Below, piece by piece: positions 11,446 through 20,998 of a stretch of DNA of 64,000 bases. A model generated the notes under the pieces. It saw only the letters and a program-made list of their open reading frames with translations, did no database searches and was not told where the DNA came from. Positions within the stretch are counted from its first letter, which is position 1; each line of letters opens with the position of its first letter. The stretch comes from Marinobacter salinisoli. GTDB taxonomy: Bacteria > Pseudomonadota > Gammaproteobacteria > Pseudomonadales > Oleiphilaceae. The translations under genes and the position numbers were made by a program. Where the stretch lies: contig NZ_CP071247.1 of NCBI RefSeq assembly GCF_017301335.1, forward strand, positions 868,001-932,000, written 5' to 3'.

Positions 11446-14400
11446 GCCTTCCCCCTGGATTTCTTGGCGTTTTCCCACAGTGGCAGATAAAGCGCCCGCA
11501 CCAGGGTTTCAAATTCACCGCTGGCGAAGAGCTGTTCCGGGCTTTCGAAACTGGCGCCCAGGTAGCCGGTATCCCGCTCCAGCGCACTCTGGTAGGCGGC
11601 TTGCGCTTCCGTTCGCGCGCGCTCCGGGTCGTCTTTCTGGATCCCGGGAATCCAGGCATAGGCGGTTTCCGCATGCACCGGCAGCGCGCGGGTGGTGGCC
11701 TCCATCCAGGCCGAGACGATGGCCTCGAAGTAAGCGCTCGCCTGCTCTACCGGTAACGGATCAAACTGGAAGCTGTTGTTCTCCTCCTTGCCCAGGATGC
11801 GGGTTTGGAAGGGCGCCCCGGTCAGCTGTCCGGCCAGGTGGATCACCCAGTCCCGAAGCAGGTTGGTGTAGCGGATTTTTCCACTGCGGCCGGACCCTGC
11901 CAGCAGGCCCGAACTGGCAATCACCAGCCGGCAAAGCTGGCCGGCCCCATCGCGTCGAAGGTCTGGAATCAGATCGGCGATCTGCACGGCCCCCAACGGG
12001 TTCTGGAACTGCAAGCTGAAGTGCCCGGGTTCGGTGCATGCTTCTGGCCAGTGCGCCAGCTCCCGCTGATGGCGGTCGAACAGGTTCGGCAGGCGCGGTT
12101 TCAGATCACTGCGCAGTCGTCGTTCCGTGACACCCATGCCCAGGTCGCCCCGGCGGGCCATGCGTTCAAGGCACTGTTCCAGGCGCTGATCCAGCTCGTC
12201 CCGGGAGTCCGCCTTCAGAACCGCTTCCTGAATCAGTTCGTTGTCCAGTTGCCAGCGATCCAGTCCGGTCAGTTCGAACGCTTCGTTGTCGGTGTCTGCC
12301 TCGGCTACCTCGTCAAAGTACACTTGCAGGCGGCGCTGGTAGAACGTGGCAATCGGCCGCTTCAGAAAGTTCGCCAGCTCGCCCAGGGTGACCGGCTCTT
12401 CCGGAGCCAGGTATGGCAATGCCGCGGTGTTGTTGGTGTCCGGTTGTTGTCCGTGCGCGGTGCGCCATTCCCGTTCGTAGGTGAACAGATTGCCGGCCTG
12501 CAGGATCTCGTTCAGCGGCCGGGGTGCCCCCTCTGCACGGCCGTCAACGGCGTTGCTCAGCGGGAAGTAGGCCCGGCTGAATGGCTGGAGCGGATGTGGC
12601 GTGGTGAGTGTGCCGGTGACGGTTTGCGCCGGGCGGCCGGCCACCTGCCACAGGGCGTCGATGTGGTCCTTGAGCTGACTCACCAGGACCGACGGCGGGC
12701 GTTCGGAATCGTCGCGAATGCTGCGCCCGACCCAGCTGATGTAGAGCTGCTCACGGGCGGACAACAGCGCTTCGAGGAACAGGTAGCGGTCATCCTCCCG
12801 GCGGGAGCGGTCGCCGGGTCGGTAGTCGTTGGCCATCAGATCAAAATCCACCGGCGGCCGGGAACGGGGGTAATCGCCGTCGTTCATGCCCAGTAAGCAA
12901 ACCCGGCGGAAGGGTATTGCGCGCATGGGCATGAGGGTCGCGAAGTTGACCTTGCCGGCCAGAAAACGCTGGTTCAGCCCACCTTCATCCAGCCCCGCCA
13001 GCAAGACATCGCGGATAATGTCCAGCGCCAGTGGCTGCTCGATCAGGCCTGCGGCCGCAGTATCGTCGAGCCATTGTTCGGTCTGACGCCGGAAGCGGTT
13101 TAGCAGCAGCAGATCGTGTCCTTCGGCGTCCTGGAAAAAGGTTGCCAGCAGGTCGGAGATCTGGAGTTCCCACTGCGCCGGGGAACGGTCAACCTGCAGG
13201 GCCAGCCAGAGCGTTTCCAGCTTCTGGACAAATTCTGCCAGCCGGCCGGCCAGGTCTGCCTGCAAGCCACCGACCTCGCCATAGGGTTCGATGCCGGCCC
13301 AGGCGTCATCGTCGCCCATACCGTAGCCCAGCAGCATGGCCCGCAATCCGGCTTGCCAGGTGTTGCGTTCCAGTGCGTCCGGCAGGTCCAGAGTGGCGCG
13401 ATGCTGCCCGTGCAGGCCCCAGCGAATGTTCGCGCCTTCGATCCAGCGCCGGGCCAGGGGAATCTCGGCTTCCTCGATGCCAAACCGGGTACGTATGCAG
13501 GGGACCTCCAGCAGGCTCAGGATTTCGCTGGCGCCAAACCGGCTGCGCGGAAGCGACAACAGGGTCTCCAGAGCGATGAGCACCGGTTCATGGTGGCGCT
13601 GCCCCTGGTCGGAGATGGTGAACGGGATGTGGCGTTTGCTGCCGGCTGGATAGCGTCCGAATACCGCCTGGATATGGGGCGCGTACAGGTTGATGTCCGG
13701 CACCATCACCATGATATCCCGGGGCCGCAGGCTGGGGTCGGCATTGAAGGCGGCCAGTAACTGGTCGTGCAGGATTTCGACTTCCCGTTGCGGGCTGTGG
13801 GCATCGTGAAACGCCAGCGAGCGATCCTGAGTCGGGTCCAGAAGTCGCTGTTCGGCGCGGATGTCCGGCAGCGGGGTCAGGTTGTAGATATCGTTCTGCA
13901 ACTGATGCAGCAGTCTGGGCGCCTCAAGGTCGCCGTGGGCCGAAAAAATATCAATCTTCTGGTCCGGGGTTTCCAGTTGCCCGCGATAGGCGTCCGGGTT
14001 ATCGAATTCATCCAGCAGGCGGATGTAATCCCGTCCCTGCTTGCCCCAGGCCGCCAGCAAGGGATTGGCGTGCTGGTGCAGAAGGTCCGGATCGGTCAGC
14101 ACCGACAATGCGGGGTGCCGGGCGCCCCGCTTGCGTTCGGCATTGAGCAGGTCCCGGTCGCTCACGATGTCGGCCCAGTAATACTGGCAGGGGTTGTGGA
14201 CACACAGGACCACCTGACTGAACCGGCTGAGCACGGACAGGGCTTCCAGCGCCTGTCGGGGTAACGACGATACGCCGAACACAACGATGCGCCGGGGCAA
14301 CCGGGCTGGATTGGCGGGCTGGCCAAGCTGCTTGCCCTGCTCCACAAACCGGGTGTGAATACGGGACCGGCTGGTGTGAGCCGCATCGCCGGTATCCTCC

Positions 14401-15002
14401 ACCAGTCGCCGCCACAGCGTTGCCTGCCAGAGGGTTTCCGGGTCCAGCGCCCGCTCCTCGCCCCTGGCGCTGATGGTGATGTCGCGCCCCTGCTCCCAGG
14501 CCGCCAGCCAGTCGGCCCGGAACACCTGATACTGGTCGAACAGGTCGGCGACTTTCTCGGCCAGCTGGAAGGTCCGCATTGCTGTATTCTGGCCGTCCAT
14601 AAACCGGGCCAGCGGCGTGAAGGCGCTGTCCTGGTTCACCAGCTCCGGCAGCATCCGGTACAGGCGCCAGAGCAGGCGCGGCTTGTCGAATGGCGATTGC
14701 TGAGGCACTTCGCCGTCGGGCAGAACGGCCCGGTAGGCCTGCCAGATAAACCGCGCAGGGAACAGGAATTCCATACCGGCGGCAATCCCGAGGCCGCCAT
14801 CAGCACCGTCGCCCGAGCGTTTTTCCGCCAGGGCCAGCTTCAGCCACTGGGCAATACCATTGCTCTGAACCAGAAAGGTTTCGCTCTCCAGCGGGGGTAA
14901 CGGATGCTCGCGGCACAGGAACACCACCGCGCGGCGGAGGTCTTCGAGATGGTTGGCGTGGATGGCGTAAAAGCCCGGTGGAATGGCGGATTGGCTGGCC
15001 AT
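11442..15002 (-). CDS. recC: Exodeoxyribonuclease V gamma subunit, RecC
   Basis: RecC holds the enzyme together, splits the duplex and reads the Chi sequence. The 1186-residue length and the opening FYAIHANHLEDLRRAVVFLC followed by PLPPLESETFLVQSNGIAQW are characteristic, as is the IPFTISDQGQRHHEP segment of the inactivated helicase fold. The FRRVCLLGMNDGDYPRSR motif and the inactive nuclease-like C-terminus are also present. The start ATG at 15002 has AGGGAA just upstream. It is the first gene of the coupled recCBD operon. Unlike E. coli, there is no ptrA protease gene between recC and recB, as in Pseudomonas. Confidence 0.95.
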   Translation of the reverse strand: MASQSAIPPGFYAIHANHLEDLRRAVVFLCREHPLPPLESETFLVQSNGIAQWLKLALAEKRSGDGADGGLGIAAGMEFLFPARFIWQAYRAVLPDGEVPQQSPFDKPRLLWRLYRMLPELVNQDSAFTPLARFMDGQNTAMRTFQLAEKVADLFDQYQVFRADWLAAWEQGRDITISARGEERALDPETLWQATLWRRLVEDTGDAAHTSRSRIHTRFVEQGKQLGQPANPARLPRRIVVFGVSSLPRQALEALSVLSRFSQVVLCVHNPCQYYWADIVSDRDLLNAERKRGARHPALSVLTDPDLLHQHANPLLAAWGKQGRDYIRLLDEFDNPDAYRGQLETPDQKIDIFSAHGDLEAPRLLHQLQNDIYNLTPLPDIRAEQRLLDPTQDRSLAFHDAHSPQREVEILHDQLLAAFNADPSLRPRDIMVMVPDINLYAPHIQAVFGRYPAGSKRHIPFTISDQGQRHHEPVLIALETLLSLPRSRFGASEILSLLEVPCIRTRFGIEEAEIPLARRWIEGANIRWGLHGQHRATLDLPDALERNTWQAGLRAMLLGYGMGDDDAWAGIEPYGEVGGLQADLAGRLAEFVQKLETLWLALQVDRSPAQWELQISDLLATFFQDAEGHDLLLLNRFRRQTEQWLDDTAAAGLIEQPLALDIIRDVLLAGLDEGGLNQRFLAGKVNFATLMPMRAIPFRRVCLLGMNDGDYPRSRPPVDFDLMANDYRPGDRSRREDDRYLFLEALLSAREQLYISWVGRSIRDDSERPPSVLVSQLKDHIDALWQVAGRPAQTVTGTLTTPHPLQPFSRAYFPLSNAVDGRAEGAPRPLNEILQAGNLFTYEREWRTAHGQQPDTNNTAALPYLAPEEPVTLGELANFLKRPIATFYQRRLQVYFDEVAEADTDNEAFELTGLDRWQLDNELIQEAVLKADSRDELDQRLEQCLERMARRGDLGMGVTERRLRSDLKPRLPNLFDRHQRELAHWPEACTEPGHFSLQFQNPLGAVQIADLIPDLRRDGAGQLCRLVIASSGLLAGSGRSGKIRYTNLLRDWVIHLAGQLTGAPFQTRILGKEENNSFQFDPLPVEQASAYFEAIVSAWMEATTRALPVHAETAYAWIPGIQKDDPERARTEAQAAYQSALERDTGYLGASFESPEQLFASGEFETLVRALYLPLWENAKKSRGKA

Positions 15003-15136
15003 GAAATTCCCTGTGCTGAAAAGCGGCGTGTAAACACCCCACAGGGTATCGCAATCGGGAAAAAAATCAGACCGTTATCGGCTTCTTCGCACAGGCCGAT
15101 GTCGGCTGACGGCGGAGCTACGAAGTGGAAACAGGG

Positions 15137-15161
15137 AAAGGGCCTGTCAGCGGACAGGCCC
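15137..15161 (-). terminator. Candidate terminator downstream of the DUF6482-like gene
   Basis: A perfect 9-bp GC stem (15140-15148 with 15153-15161) has the loop AGCG. On the minus strand it is followed by CTTTCCC, a short and weak U-tract. It sits in the 195-base gap between recC and the small gene at 15198. Confidence 0.5.
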
Positions 15162-15197
15162 CTTCGCATCAACGCGACCGGTGGGCGTTGGCCCGAA

Positions 15198-15488
15198 TCA
15201 GAGGGGGACTCGCATGGATTCCGAACTGGTCACCGGCATGCCGATCATCTCATCCGTGCCCGTGGGCGGGATGACTTCTTTCTTGGTCACCGTCATGCCG
15301 TGAAACGCGTCTCGCGCTGCGCAGGCGCCCGAGAACATCATTACCTGATCGTGCTCGTCGGTCAGCACGTAACCGTGGCCGCCAACGTAGAAGCGCGCCA
15401 TGTAGTAGCGCCCTTCCATTGACACAATCTCGAGCAGGTCGATGGTCTGGTTTTTCAGCGCCTTCATTGAACTCAACTTCATGTGCAT
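15198..15488 (-). CDS. Small conserved protein, DUF6482-like
   Basis: This is a 96-residue soluble protein with no signal peptide or membrane segment. The middle (LLEIVSMEGRYYMARFYVGGHGYVLTDEHDQVMMFSGACAARDAF) reads as a short beta-rich module followed by a helix. The pattern fits the DUF6482 family of small gammaproteobacterial proteins, which has no assigned function; this is recalled resemblance only. GGGAGG lies a suitable distance before ATG 15488. It is transcribed alone, with a candidate hairpin terminator downstream and a divergent gene 150 bases upstream. Confidence 0.7.
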   Translation of the reverse strand: MHMKLSSMKALKNQTIDLLEIVSMEGRYYMARFYVGGHGYVLTDEHDQVMMFSGACAARDAFHGMTVTKKEVIPPTGTDEMIGMPVTSSESMRVPL

Positions 15489-15638
15489 AGCGAGCCTCCC
15501 GCTTGCGGACTTGCAGATTAACTACCCGAGGATTTACGACCGCGACTCTCGGATAGGTCAAAAAATAATCAAAAATCGATCTGAACGGGTGAGCATGGCG
15601 TAGACTGACAGTGAGGCTGCCAAGAGGAGGGTTTGGTC

Positions 15639-16079
15639 ATGCAAACCACACGAGCGGCACCCCGAGTCTGGTCAGTACTGCCCTTTCTGATTGTCAGCAC
15701 CTGGACACTACTGCCGACTCTGCTGCACGCCGAAGATGAAATTGATGTGGCGATTCGAGACGCCATCATGCGTCAGATAGAAGCCTTCGCCAACGATGAT
15801 GAGGAAACGGCCTGGACCTATGCTTCGGAAGGCATCAAACGCCAGTTCGGCTCTTCCGATGTGTTTGTCGACATGGTTCGTGAGCAGTACCCGGCGGTGC
15901 ACCGGGCAAGCACGATCGAGTTCGCTGAGCGCATTCCCCATGGGCCCTTTGAAATTCAAACGGTGAAAATTCGCGGCCCGGAGGGTGGGCGCTGGGATGC
16001 CTTTTACCGCATGGTGCGGATCCGGGGCGAGTGGCGCATCGCCGGAGTTCGGCTGGCACCGTCTGACCCCGGTATCTGA
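15639..16079 (+). CDS. Secreted DUF4864-domain protein
   Basis: This is a 146-residue protein with an N-terminal signal sequence (hydrophobic SVLPFLIVSTWTLLPTLLHA, cleavage likely after LHA). Its mature part matches the DUF4864 pattern: IRDAIMRQIEAFANDDEETAWTYASEGIKRQFGSSDVFVDMVREQYPAV, then a beta-sheet region ending in YRMVRIRGEWRIAGVRL. DUF4864 proteins resemble the NTF2-like fold and have no known reaction. The start is ATG 15639 because AGGAGG lies eight bases upstream. It probably acts in the periplasm. It stands alone, convergent with the c-di-GMP gene. Confidence 0.8.
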   Translation: MQTTRAAPRVWSVLPFLIVSTWTLLPTLLHAEDEIDVAIRDAIMRQIEAFANDDEETAWTYASEGIKRQFGSSDVFVDMVREQYPAVHRASTIEFAERIPHGPFEIQTVKIRGPEGGRWDAFYRMVRIRGEWRIAGVRLAPSDPGI

Positions 16080-16095
16080 CCGCCGACACTGGCTT

Positions 16096-16134
16096 AACGT
16101 TCGGGGCAGCCGGATCAGCTCGCCCCGTAACGTT
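16096..16134. terminator. Candidate hairpin between convergent genes
   Basis: The arm 16096-16107 can pair with 16122-16134 to form twelve pairs with one bulged T and a 14-base loop. It overlaps the last codons of the minus-strand gene and no T-run follows, so a terminator role is tentative. Confidence 0.35.
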
Positions 16135-18478
16135 GCTCCCAGGTGAAATTCCGGGCCCATTCCATGGCCTGGGCATAGGGCACCGGCCGGCTGTACAGGA
16201 AGCCCTGTCCGGTTTCGCACCCAAGGTCGATGACCTGCTCTTCCAAGTCCTTCGTTTCGATGCCCTCTGCCACCGTCCGGCGCTGGAAACTCTGTGACAG
16301 ATTGACGATGGCCCGCACGATCATGTTGTTCTCGCCGCCGCGGGTCATGTCCTGCACGAAGGAACGGTCAATCTTGATCTCCTGGGCCGGCAGCAGCCGG
16401 AAATACGTCAATGACGAATAGCCGGTGCCGAAATCGTCCAGCGAGATGTCGACACCCAGCTCGCGACAGATACCAAGGTTGCGAATCACCCGGTCGGCAT
16501 CGTCCAACGCGGTGGTTTCGAGGATTTCCAGAATCAACCGGTTGCGCACTTCCGGATTCCGCCCTTCCAGCGCAGACTCGATATCCCGCGGGAACGACTC
16601 GCTCAGAAAGTGCGATGGGCTCAGGTTGATGCTCAGGGTGTAGGGCAGGTCCTGCGCAATAAACTCCTCGACCACCTTAACCGCGGAGTCCAGAACGAAC
16701 AGGCCAACGTCCCGGGCGTATTCGGTGTATTCGATATGCTCCAGAAAACGGTATGGGCTGAGTACGCCTTCTTCCGGGTGGTTCCAGCGAATCAGCGCTT
16801 CGAAGCCCTGGATGGTCTGTTGTTTCAGGTTCAGTTTTGGCTGGTAGTAGAGCTCGAGCTGGTCTTGTTCCAGCGCAATACCGATCTGTTCCAGCACCCG
16901 CGCGCGCTCTTCCCGGCTTTGATGCGTTTCCAGGTCGAACAGCTTGTAGCCATTCTTGCCCGACTCCTTGGCGGCATACATGGCCTGATCGGCGTGTCGC
17001 AGCAACAGGTCGGTATCGACGTCGTCATCGGGATAGACCGTCACACCCATACTGGCCGATAAGGTCAGTATCAGCTGATTGTGCTTGATGGGTTGGCGAA
17101 TGGCTTCGAGCAGCCGGCTGTAGACCTTGTCGTTGTCCACATCGCGCAGGATGGCGACAAATTCGTCGCCGCCAAGCCTGCCGACGGTGTCGTGGCTTCG
17201 AATCGTGGATTGCAGTCGGTCGGCAATGGTTTTCAGAACCGCATCGCCGACAGCGTGGCCATGTTCGTCGTTGATTGCCTTGAAGCCGTCCAGATCAATA
17301 AAGCAGACCGCCAGCCGGCCCTTGCGCTTGTCGGCCTCGGCGACTTCCTGCTGAAACACCTTGGTCAGCCGCCGGCGGTTGGGCAGGCCGGTCAGGGCGT
17401 CGTAATTGGCTGCCTTCTCCAGGCTTTGCTTGTGTTCCAGCTTTTCCTTGTACAGCCGCTTGCGTTCAATCAGGTTGCCGATGGTGTGCAGCAGTGGCGC
17501 GAGTTCTTCCGCCAGTTGGGCGCGGTAGCCCTCGAGCCGGTTGGCCAGTCCCACCAGACCGATCTGGCGGTCGCCGGCGAACACTGGAATACCCATGTAG
17601 GTATCGAGCTGCGGGTGGCCCTTGGGCAGGCCGCCGCCACGGGGATCATCCTTGACGCTGTCGGACACAATGATGTCGCCGGTGACCATCGGCCGCCCAA
17701 GCAGGTTTTCGACGTTGTCGAACACCATGCCCCGACGCTCGATCTTCTGGTAGAAGGTCTCGGTTTCCTCGCTCCAGGCAAGATTGGAGATGGCGCCGAT
17801 CTGCAGGTACGGCTGTCCCGATGCCCTCTGGTGAACTTCGCCAATGAAACCGAACTGGCTGCCGGTCAGTGTCAGCAGGTCATGAAGCACCTGTTCGAAC
17901 GCTGCCCGCTCGTCGGTGTTGGACAGGAACATGTTCTGGGCACGGTGAATGGCCCGGTTGAGCAGCGAGACCTGGACATATTCGCCTTCGTTGCTGGTAA
18001 GCAGTGAACGCTCCAGCTCATCTTCAATGATGCTGGCCAGATTGCGCAGAACGTCCAGATCGATGTCTGACAGGCATCGGGGCTGGTCGTCGATGATGCA
18101 CAGGGTGCCAATCCGGAAACCGGTGGGGTCCCGAACCGGCATGCCGGCATAGAAGCGGTAATTGTTAGGGTTTTTGACCAGCGGATTGTCGCAGAAACGG
18201 GCATCCCGGGCTGCGTCTTCCACCACCAGGGCATCTTCCTGCTGAATGGCGTAGTCACAGAAGGCAATGGACCGGGGCGTTTGCTCAAGCTCGGTGCCCT
18301 GCCGGGACTTGAACCACTGTCGGTCGTTATCCAGCAGCGAAAACAGCGAGATCTTCACACCGTAGTGATGGCGCGCGATGCGCGTTAAACGTTCAAAACG
18401 TTCTTCCGGGGGGGTATCGAGAATGCCCAGTTTTTCGAGTGCGGCTTGACGTCGTTTTTCTAACTGGTGGGTGGCCAT
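16115..18478 (-). CDS. GAF-GAF-GGDEF-EAL cyclic-di-GMP signalling protein
   Basis: This is a cytoplasmic 787-residue protein with no membrane segments. It has two N-terminal GAF sensor domains (about 20-160 and 180-330), a diguanylate cyclase domain (about 345-505) and a phosphodiesterase domain (about 520-775). The cyclase motif is an intact GGDEF near residue 431, with a product-inhibition I-site RSHD just before it. The EAL domain keeps FEALIRW, the metal-binding NLSPSHF and ILEILETT segments, SLDDFGTGYSS, the Lys of EIKIDRSF and the Glu of VAEGIET. Both activities therefore look possible, with the GAF pair probably choosing between them. The ligands of the GAF domains are unknown. It is a single gene. 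Confidence 0.92.
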   Translation of the reverse strand: MATHQLEKRRQAALEKLGILDTPPEERFERLTRIARHHYGVKISLFSLLDNDRQWFKSRQGTELEQTPRSIAFCDYAIQQEDALVVEDAARDARFCDNPLVKNPNNYRFYAGMPVRDPTGFRIGTLCIIDDQPRCLSDIDLDVLRNLASIIEDELERSLLTSNEGEYVQVSLLNRAIHRAQNMFLSNTDERAAFEQVLHDLLTLTGSQFGFIGEVHQRASGQPYLQIGAISNLAWSEETETFYQKIERRGMVFDNVENLLGRPMVTGDIIVSDSVKDDPRGGGLPKGHPQLDTYMGIPVFAGDRQIGLVGLANRLEGYRAQLAEELAPLLHTIGNLIERKRLYKEKLEHKQSLEKAANYDALTGLPNRRRLTKVFQQEVAEADKRKGRLAVCFIDLDGFKAINDEHGHAVGDAVLKTIADRLQSTIRSHDTVGRLGGDEFVAILRDVDNDKVYSRLLEAIRQPIKHNQLILTLSASMGVTVYPDDDVDTDLLLRHADQAMYAAKESGKNGYKLFDLETHQSREERARVLEQIGIALEQDQLELYYQPKLNLKQQTIQGFEALIRWNHPEEGVLSPYRFLEHIEYTEYARDVGLFVLDSAVKVVEEFIAQDLPYTLSINLSPSHFLSESFPRDIESALEGRNPEVRNRLILEILETTALDDADRVIRNLGICRELGVDISLDDFGTGYSSLTYFRLLPAQEIKIDRSFVQDMTRGGENNMIVRAIVNLSQSFQRRTVAEGIETKDLEEQVIDLGCETGQGFLYSRPVPYAQAMEWARNFTWEQRYGAS

Positions 18479-18673
18479 ACTTCTGCCTTCCGAGACTGCT
18501 CAAAGCGCAAGTATTGCATAAAAGTTTTGTAACAGTCTGACAACGTATTGAAGCAAAAGGTTATCGAGCCGGCCGGCCATGACAAACCTGCTGGCACGGA
18601 CTAACTTGAAAGGGTGAATCAGGAGATCATTCCTTGTCGCCAGCCGGCGCCAACGGTGCAGAGGAAAGGTGCC

Positions 18674-20239
18674 GTGTCCCATTATTCAGTGTTTCGCTCA
18701 ATGCCTGTTCTGGCCTTGTTGATGGCCATTATCGCCCTGTCCGGGTGCGCGCTCCCTGCGATGAAGGAGCGCCCGGGCAGCAGTGCCCTGTCGTTTCAGT
18801 ACACTTCGGATACGCGCCTGGGCGGTGCCATTGAGCCGGCGTTGAAGGAGAATGAAGGGTTGAGTGGTATCTTGCCCCTTTCGGACCCTCACGATGCCTT
18901 TGCGGCGCGGGTATTACTGGCCGAGGGTGCTGACGCCTCGCTGGATGTGCAGTATTACATCTGGCAAAACGATATTACCGGCACCATGTTGCTGTACTCC
19001 CTGTATCGGGCGGCCGAGCGCGGGGTTCGGGTACGCCTGCTGCTGGACGACAACGGTGTTGGTGATCTGGACGACGCGCTGGCAAGTATGGATGCGCACC
19101 CCAATATTGAAGTCCGCCTGTTCAATCCGTTTGTCACCCGCAATCCGAAATGGATTAACTATCTGTTTGCGTTCCCCCGCCTGAATCATCGCATGCATAA
19201 CAAATCATTCACCGCCGACAACCAGGCGGCCATCATTGGTGGCCGCAACATCGCCGATGAATATTTCGGTGTGGGCGAAGGCGCCCTGTTTACCGATCTG
19301 GATGTGCTGGCGGTGGGTCCGATCGTGGATCGACTGTCATCGGATTTCGATATTTACTGGGCGTCAGAATCCTCGTACCCGGCCAGCTTGATACTGCCGG
19401 AGCCAGAAGAGGGTCAGCTGTGGGAAGTCATGGCCAATGCCCGGGCGCTGGAAGCGAGTGACGAGGCGGTTGAGTATGTCAAAGCCGTGGAAGGCTCGGA
19501 TTTCTTGCAGAACCTGCTGACCGGTGACCAGGACTTTACCTGGGCCCCGGTGACCATGGTGAGTGACGATCCGTCCAAGACTCTGCAAAAAGCCGACAAG
19601 GAAGATCTGCTCAGTGAGCAGCTGAAAGTCGCCCTGGGTCAACCGACGGAGCGGGTGACGCTGGTGTCGCCCTATTTCGTGCCGGGGAAGCGGGGCGTGG
19701 AGGTGTTCCGGAATCTTGAAGAGCGCGGGGTGCAGGTGCGCATTCTGACCAACTCCCTGCAGGCGAATGACGTGGCCATGGTGCATGCGGGCTATGCCAA
19801 GTACCGTAAACCGCTGCTGAAGGCAGGCGTCGAGCTCTACGAAATGCGTCCGCAGGGCGATCGGGAATCGGTTGAGCGACGGCTTACCCAGGGACTATCC
19901 GGCAGTTCTTCGTCCAGTCTCCATGCCAAGACCTTTGCGGTCGACGGTGAAACCCTGTTCGTCGGCTCGTTCAACTTCGACCCCAGATCCACCAACCTGA
20001 ATACCGAACTCGGCTTTCTGATCGAAAGCGAACAACTGGCGGCGAGGCTCGACACGTATTTTGAGGAGCGCGTGCCGATGCTGGCTTACCAAGTGGTACT
20101 CGACGAGGATAGTGATCTCGAGTGGATCGAGCGCAATGGTGACCAGGAAACCCGCCATGACCACGATCCAGGGAGCGGTGTGTTCAAACGAATGATGGTG
20201 AAGTTTTTCTCGTGGATGCCGATCGAGTCGATGCTTTGA
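18674..20239 (+). CDS. Phospholipase D-type lipoprotein, ClsC-like cardiolipin synthase
   Basis: This is a 521-residue membrane-anchored lipoprotein. The signal peptide ends in the lipobox LSGC (Cys near residue 25). Two HKD motifs define the phospholipase D superfamily: [18 protein letters not shown] near 174 and [18 protein letters not shown] near 416. This layout fits ClsC (YmdC), which makes cardiolipin from phosphatidylglycerol and phosphatidylethanolamine, but the substrate is not proven by sequence. The partner gene ymdB is not adjacent. I start at GTG 18674, preceded by AGGAAAGG, because it gives a normal signal peptide. A GTG at 18614 would add 20 polar residues. Confidence 0.85.
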   Translation: MSHYSVFRSMPVLALLMAIIALSGCALPAMKERPGSSALSFQYTSDTRLGGAIEPALKENEGLSGILPLSDPHDAFAARVLLAEGADASLDVQYYIWQNDITGTMLLYSLYRAAERGVRVRLLLDDNGVGDLDDALASMDAHPNIEVRLFNPFVTRNPKWINYLFAFPRLNHRMHNKSFTADNQAAIIGGRNIADEYFGVGEGALFTDLDVLAVGPIVDRLSSDFDIYWASESSYPASLILPEPEEGQLWEVMANARALEASDEAVEYVKAVEGSDFLQNLLTGDQDFTWAPVTMVSDDPSKTLQKADKEDLLSEQLKVALGQPTERVTLVSPYFVPGKRGVEVFRNLEERGVQVRILTNSLQANDVAMVHAGYAKYRKPLLKAGVELYEMRPQGDRESVERRLTQGLSGSSSSSLHAKTFAVDGETLFVGSFNFDPRSTNLNTELGFLIESEQLAARLDTYFEERVPMLAYQVVLDEDSDLEWIERNGDQETRHDHDPGSGVFKRMMVKFFSWMPIESML

Positions 20240-20294
20240 TCAGCGGCTTGGATAACAGCGGGTAAACCGGGGAAGTCGAGAAATGCGGGAATAG

Positions 20295-20371
<77 letters not shown>

Positions 20372-20385
20372 ATCAACGGCCGGTA

Positions 20386-20964
20386 TTATACGGATTCGTT
20401 CTGCTTTTGCCAGCCCTCGGCGGCCAAAACGGCATCGGCAAAACTACTGAGCGTGTTATAGACCGGGATCCGGGCCCGAGGAATCGGCCGTTCCTGCAGA
20501 TGACATTCGGTCTCCAGGCCGTTACCGGTTCTGACCAGGGCCACATCACAGCCGGCGCTCAGGCCGGCTTCCAGATCCTTGCGGCTGTCCCCGACCATGA
20601 TCGCCCCGTTAAGGGAATTCAGCTGGAAGTGCGTCCGAATCTGCTCCAGCAGGCCGATCTGCGGTTTCCGGCACCGACAGTAATCGTCGGGACGGTGGGG
20701 GCAATAGGTAATCAGATCGATACAGCCACCGGCCGCTTCCACCAAGCCTTTGAGCTTGTCGTGCATGGCGTCAAGGGTATCGACATCGTAGTAGCCCCGG
20801 CCAATGCCCGACTGATTGGTGGCGACGGCAATCCGGTGCCCGGCGTTGCAAAGCCGGGCCACCGCGTCGATGCTGCCGGGAATCGGGTGCCATTCATCAG
20901 GCGAGCAGATGTAACTGCCATCGTACTGATTAATGACCCCGTCCCGGTCGAGGATGATGAGCAT
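20386..20964 (-). CDS. gmhB: D-glycero-beta-D-manno-heptose 1,7-bisphosphate 7-phosphatase
   Basis: GmhB removes the 7-phosphate in synthesis of ADP-heptose for the lipopolysaccharide inner core. The 192-residue HAD-family protein begins with ILDRDGVIN (nucleophile and acid Asp residues). It then has [13 protein letters not shown], the zinc-binding [14 protein letters not shown] with the Cys-x-His and Cys-x-Cys ligands, and the C-terminal [12 protein letters not shown] motif. It lies 34 bases after glyS on the same strand, the same neighbourhood as in Pseudomonas, and is probably part of a glyQ-glyS-gmhB operon. Confidence 0.95.
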   Translation of the reverse strand: MLIILDRDGVINQYDGSYICSPDEWHPIPGSIDAVARLCNAGHRIAVATNQSGIGRGYYDVDTLDAMHDKLKGLVEAAGGCIDLITYCPHRPDDYCRCRKPQIGLLEQIRTHFQLNSLNGAIMVGDSRKDLEAGLSAGCDVALVRTGNGLETECHLQERPIPRARIPVYNTLSSFADAVLAAEGWQKQNESV

Positions 20965-20998
20965 CGGCCCTTACTGCCTCCGGCTGCGACTGTGCGGG